The notes under the pieces are model-generated. The model saw nothing but the letters and a program-made list of their open reading frames with translations. It did no database searches and had not been told where the DNA came from. Positions 59,843-64,000 of a DNA stretch of 64,000 bases are shown one piece after another. This stretch comes from Fremontodendron californicum. Lineage: Eukaryota > Streptophyta > Magnoliopsida > Malvales > Malvaceae. Position 1 is the first letter of the stretch, and the number at the start of each line of letters is the position of its first letter. The position numbers and the translations under genes were made by a program. The stretch lies in the NCBI GenBank assembly GCA_030761205.1, contig JAULJL010000032.1, positions 5,647,134 through 5,711,133 on the forward strand. The letters run 5' to 3'.

Positions 59843-60239
59843 AGGTCCCGTTTAGTATTGTTGTTGGCATAGTTTTTGAGGTCAAAAGCTGCGTTTCACT
59901 GCAAACGCAATGTAAACAAGTAAATTTTTTTTTATTTTTTGCGATTGAAATTATGGTTTGACACCCCAAATCAAAAAAAAAAAAAAATAGAACCTTTGGG
60001 GTTTAGAAGTTAACCTTTGGATAAAATGATTTTATTATCCTCATATCTCTAAACTTTTATTATTTTAAACATATGTTTTTTGACATTTCAATTTTTCACA
60101 TCACATTTTCGAAACAATGTCAAACACTTAAAAAAAATTTAAATTACAGTTTTTTATCACACTTTTTAAACACAATTTTTTCAACCCAAACTTTTTCTTA
60201 CCTAAGCTTTTTTTTAAGAGCAATGCTAAACTAGCCCTT
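59843..60239 (+). mobile_element. hAT-like MITE (copy B)
   Basis: The ends AGGTCCCGTTTAGTATTG and GCAATGCTAAACTAGCCCTT are inverted repeats. It matches the reverse complement of copy A (54399-54776) in the kinase intron. Homopolymer runs differ. Confidence 0.65.
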
Positions 60240-60494
60240 AAATGCACTAGATAACAAAAATGTGAGGAAATGTTATTTTAATAATTGTGACTTTATACTT
60301 TATTCATTCATTTTCAAATTTAATGAGTATAATTACAATGAAATAAAAATTTATAATATTAATTTCATGTAATAAAATATCGAATACTTATTTTATTTTC
60401 TTTTTAAAGTTTGAGGAGTTATTTGTGTATTATCTCGATATTATGGTATGTAATATATATTCAATTGACAAAGCCGTTTCCTTGCTTATTACCT

Positions 60495-61054
60495 AGATCT
60501 CTCCACGGATTGAGCTATCCGTCATAATATGAAAGCTCGTTTCATATTTGGAAGGGTTTGGATAATAATATTAGATCCAAAAAATAAGATTGGAGAAAAA
60601 AAAATGAGGCTCGTTCAAAAAAATAAGCTGGGCCTTATCTCAACATTCAAAATCTGAGACCGACTCGTTTTTCAATTATATAATAATATATGTTATTTTT
60701 ATATTTATATATTATGTAATTTATATGATATAAATAATTAATATATATGATACTATAATTTATACATTATAAAGTATACTAAGTTATCTATTTTTTAAAA
60801 TTTAATAAAAGAAAAAAAAATCAAACTACTAAAAATAAAATAAAAATAACATGTTTTTTTTTTTTTTATAATTTTTTTAGAAAAAAATAATATGAACGGG
60901 TCTGGATTACGCATTTACAAATCTGGACGAACTTGGACAGGATTTGAAGTCCGAATTGTTAGGCTAGACCGAACTTGAACAAACAAATATGATATTAATA
61001 CCATATCTAAGTCGGATCTAAGCTCGACCCAGCTTGACCATGAAAACCTATAAT
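60495..61054. mobile_element. possible MITE-like repeat
   Basis: The ends TAGATCTCTCCACGGATTGAGC and GCTTGACCATGAAAACCTATA are weakly inverted. The inner right part (GGTCTGGATTACG, CGAACTTGAACAAAC) resembles the 48020 and 58439 family. Confidence 0.35.
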
Positions 61055-61290
61055 CTGGACTTTCAAGGTTCTGCATTAATTCTGGTGATCAATTGAAGAG
61101 TAAGGGAAAGGTTTAAACTTTAAACCAGAGATCCACTTAACTTGAGCCCTGCCTGCACATCACGCCCTCACATTAATTTTCATAATCTTGGAAAAGATAA
61201 GAATGATCAACGTTGTCATATAGAAGCATCATCTTTAGCATAAGAAAATGATATAAAATGATGGAAGGATTAATTGTGGCAATGGATAGT

Positions 61291-61293
<3 letters not shown>

Positions 61294-61329
<36 letters not shown>
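61294..61329. repeat. (TA)n microsatellite
   Basis: An uninterrupted TA run of about 36 bases. Confidence 0.95.
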
Positions 61330-61332
<3 letters not shown>

Positions 61333-61476
61333 TTAACAACAGGTTTTTCAGACTACAAATTGAAATAGAGGTATCCCGTTATGTTTTTTCGATTTTCTAC
61401 CCTATCTATGACTATGCTGATGTTGGTGGAAAAACTGAATAAAGTTAAGTGTCCTTGACAGAATTCAAGTCCCCTA

Positions 61477-61860
61477 TCTATGACTATGCTGCTGATGTTT
61501 GAGTTTTAGAATATTCGTAGAGAAAGAAAATGGAGTGCAGGAGAGGAAGATTTTTTGGTTTGGAGGGATTTGCCAAAGAGTACTCAGGCAGGTCAGGTGG
61601 ATGGAGAAATTAAAGTAGTTTGCTAAGAAGATGGACTTGTAACTTTGGGCTACAATAAGGGCTCTAAGTTGGACTACTCTGTCTTCAATAAGGGCTTACT
61701 GGGTATAATGAGCTTGAATTTGATTAGTTAGCTTACAGTTTTGTACAAATTGAAATTATCTTTGATTGTAAAGCTTAAAGCATCCTCATGTATATTACTA
61801 AATTTTATGTTGCATGTACTAGAAACAATAATAAATTTAACTTTCCAAACAAAAAAAAAA
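61477..61860 (+). mobile_element. possible 5'-truncated retroposed fragment with A-tail
   Basis: Ends in CAAACAAAAAAAAAA followed by GAATTTAAGTACCAA. An imperfect copy of that flank (GAATTCAAGTCCCC) lies just before the segment at about 61462. This is what a truncated LINE insertion with a decayed TSD would look like. No coding motif is left, so the call is tentative. Confidence 0.35.
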
Positions 61861-61869
61861 GAATTTAAG

Positions 61870-62799
61870 TACCAAATTGTACAAATATAATGACGCCAGT
61901 CTATTCGGATAATCTGTTAACGGAATACAAATTCAAATACCAAATTATAATTTTTTTCTTTAAATATCGAATCATTAAAAAAATGTATAATTCGAAAGCT
62001 AATTTACATATTAACTCATTAAAAAACATGAATAAAATCCCTTATGTTTGCAAGTTGATAGATAGTAGAATTTAAATTCTTTTTTTTGTCTATAGTATTT
62101 TGGTTGGTTTAATTGAAATATTATTTAATTATTTTTTTATGAAATTACTTGTATTACAAATTTTAATATATATCAAGAAAATAATTAATCAGCAAGTTCA
62201 ACAAACAACCAACATATAATTTCAATTTATGTAATTTCAACATAATTTTAAAATATAAAAAATAATTTATTAATATTTGAATTAGATATGAGAATTGTGT
62301 ATACACGCGCTAAATTTTTTTTAAAAAAATCCCCAAATGAAAAAGAAAGAGATAGAGATGACGTGACGGAACGGAACGGAACGGAACGGACAACAGATAA
62401 TGGGACACGCAAAACCCTAATCAGATAGCACCTAAAGCCGTCTTTCTCTCAGGCCATTAACGCCGTTTTAGACACTCTCGACTGTCTCTCAGTCAGACAA
62501 AATAATAATTAAAAAAAAAAAGCCAAAAAACCAATTGGAAAAAAAAAAAAAAAACACATTACAAACATTTTTATTACACCCGAACCTTCAGCTTAGGATA
62601 TAGGCTTGGAAATCTCGAAAAAAAAAACAAAACCACTATCAAAAATAAATGGAACCAAAAACAAGAAAGAGAAAATCGAAAAAAAGTCATAGATAGGGGA
62701 GATTCAAGTTGAATAGATAGAGAAAATCGAAAAAACTGATGTTGGTGGTGCTTGACAGAATTCCTACAAAAAAAGTTTCATAGGGGTATCCCGTTATCA
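61870..62799. other. gene-free stretch with a (GGAAC)n run
   Basis: AT-rich sequence, then a short GGAAC pentanucleotide run (about 62368-62390) and a GC-richer block ending in A tracts. The last 110 bp repeat words from 61367-61471 (GATGTTGGTGG, CTTGACAGAATTC, GGTATCCCGTTAT). No gene is supported. Confidence 0.4.
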
Positions 62800-63075
62800 A
62801 TGCCCCAATGCTTATGTCCTTGGTGTCATATTTTGGATGAAAAGGCAAACCATGCACTATTTGATTGTTTATGGATTCGCAAATTTTGGTACACTTTCAT
62901 GCTTTAGTGGAACATTAATTGTTGTTTTCCCTCTACTCTTCCACAATTTCTTTTTTATTGCTTTGAATCCCCTTTTGCTAGGTATTTGAAACATTGGTAT
63001 GGTTTGTGTGGCTGGCTAATAAGGAATGAAGTGGTCTTCGAGAATAAGAAGTCTAGTGTCCAAGAAATCTTATTT
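62800..63075 (+). pseudogene. LINE C-terminal fragment (zf-RVT domain and tail)
   Basis: The frame at 62800-62907 gives PQCLCPWCHILDEKANHALF then DCLWIRKFW. This is the CxxC-x8-H-x4-C zinc motif that follows RT in plant L1 elements. A second piece, in another frame (about 62985-63075), gives WYGLCGWLIRNEVVFENKKS, the usual tail after that motif. The two are separated by a stop and a frame change. Confidence 0.7.
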
Positions 63076-64000
63076 CACCTTAGTTCCCAAATGCAAGAAT
63101 CCAAGCAACATAAAAGAATTCAGACCCATTGCCTGCTGCTCTGTGATTTACAAGTGTATCACCAAGATACTTGCTAACAGGCTCAAGCAGCTTCTCCCTT
63201 CGATTGTCAGCTACAGCCAAAATGCATTCATACCTGGCAGAAGTATCAATGACAATGTGATGTTGGCCCAGGAGCTAGTGAGAGGGTATGGTAGATCCTC
63301 ATCGTCACCTAGGTGTGCACTCAAAATAGATCTGCAGAAGGCTTTTAACTCACTAAGTTGGAATTTTGTCCTGGCTGTTTTAGCAGCCTTAAAAATTCTT
63401 GAGAAATTCATTTGTTGGATCAGGAACTGCCTCACTACCCCCAAATTTTCCATCTCCATCAATGGTGTTCTGGCAGGGTACTTCCAAGGAGCAAAAGGAG
63501 TCAGACAAGGTGATCCACTCTCACCTTATCTGTTTGTATTGGCCATGAACGTGTTGTCGAAGCTACTGGATGCTGCAGCTAGACATGGGGTTTTTGCTTA
63601 TCATCCCAAATGCAAAAGGATAAACCTCACACATCTCTGTTTTGCTGACGACCTCTTAACTTTTTCCAAAGGGAGATTGGACTCAGTGATTGGTATTCAA
63701 CAAACCCTTCATCTCTTTTACTCATTCTCTGGCCTTCAAATCAACTGTGGGAAAACAGAGATCTTTTCAACAGGAATCAACAGAGTTGAGTTGGAATCAA
63801 TTCAGGAGATCTCGGGATTCAAGATTGGTTCTCTTCCAGTCAGATACCTCGGTGTGCCTTTGATAACTAGGAGATTGACTGAGAAGGATTGCGAGCCTTT
63901 GCTGGGAAAAATCCTTTCAAGAATCAATTGTTGGGCAGCAAAATTATTGTCTTATGCAGGAAGGTTGCAGCTTATCCAATCGGTTCTATTCAGTTTTCAA
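63075..64000 (+). mobile_element. L1-type LINE reverse transcriptase, 5'-truncated, runs off the window
   Basis: One open frame runs from about 63080 to the window end (over 300 codons). It contains LVPKCKNPSNIKEFRP, NRLKQLLPSIVSYSQNAFIP, the motif A stretch KIDLQKAF, GVRQGDPLSPYLFVL, the catalytic LCFADDLL, and SFSGLQINCGKTEIF. The order is that of a plant L1 RT. Motif A reads KAFN where KAYD is usual, but the catalytic Asp (KID) is kept. The endonuclease and first part of RT are missing on the left, replaced by the fragment of another LINE. Confidence 0.85.

Overview
This is nuclear DNA from a flowering plant, most likely a core eudicot. It is AT-rich and has one intron-containing plant gene, a calcium-dependent protein kinase (CDPK) of the CPK10/CPK30 type at 49652-55778. 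Almost everything else is nested plant transposable elements. The species cannot be fixed from the sequence.

Layout. (1) 1-5638: a Ty3/gypsy element of the Tat/Retand type on the minus strand, cut by the window edge and decayed. A foreign solo LTR (1492-3169, target-site duplication TTCCT) sits inside it. (2) 6150-47245: a foldback-like element with about 1 kb inverted arms built of short repeats, split by a 38-kb insertion. (3) That insertion, 7286-45645 (TSD ATACC), is an Ogre-like minus-strand LTR element with ~5.0-kb LTRs, two gag-like regions, long minisatellites and no visible pol. It received two later insertions. One is 15557-23587 (TSD CCAAA), described next. The other is a chromovirus-type (Tekay/Del-like) element at 32721-43584 (TSD AAAAC), which landed in the 5' LTR and has almost identical 3.5-kb LTRs but a ruined pol. 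(4) 47783-49194: several MITE-like repeats. (5) 49652-55778: the kinase gene (7 coding exons, 550 codons), with three MITE-like insertions in its introns. (6) 56610-61054: MITE-like repeats and a solo LTR (57683-58232, TSD GGTAT) of the same family as the element at the left edge. (7) 61.3-64.0 kb: pieces of L1-type LINEs, ending in an open reverse transcriptase that runs off the window.

The most interesting object is 15557-23587. It is structurally complete: 1.87-kb LTRs differing at under about 1 percent by eye, a primer binding site matching tRNA-Asp, a polypurine tract and a perfect TSD. Yet it carries no gag or pol. Its interior holds two unrelated cargo genes in the sense direction. One is an intronless LOG-type (cytokinin-activating phosphoribohydrolase) coding region broken by a single stop at codon 7. 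The other is an open 178-codon reading frame whose basic and Cys-rich core looks like the nucleic-acid-binding protein of carlaviruses and related Betaflexiviridae. Repeats of an AAGTGTGGGGG / ACATTGT motif lie on both sides of this cargo, which suggests how it was taken up. The whole is best read as a recently mobile, gene-carrying non-autonomous LTR retrotransposon.

Insertion order by nesting and LTR divergence: foldback element, then the Ogre-like element (LTRs differ by several percent), then the LOG carrier and the chromovirus-type element (LTRs nearly identical).
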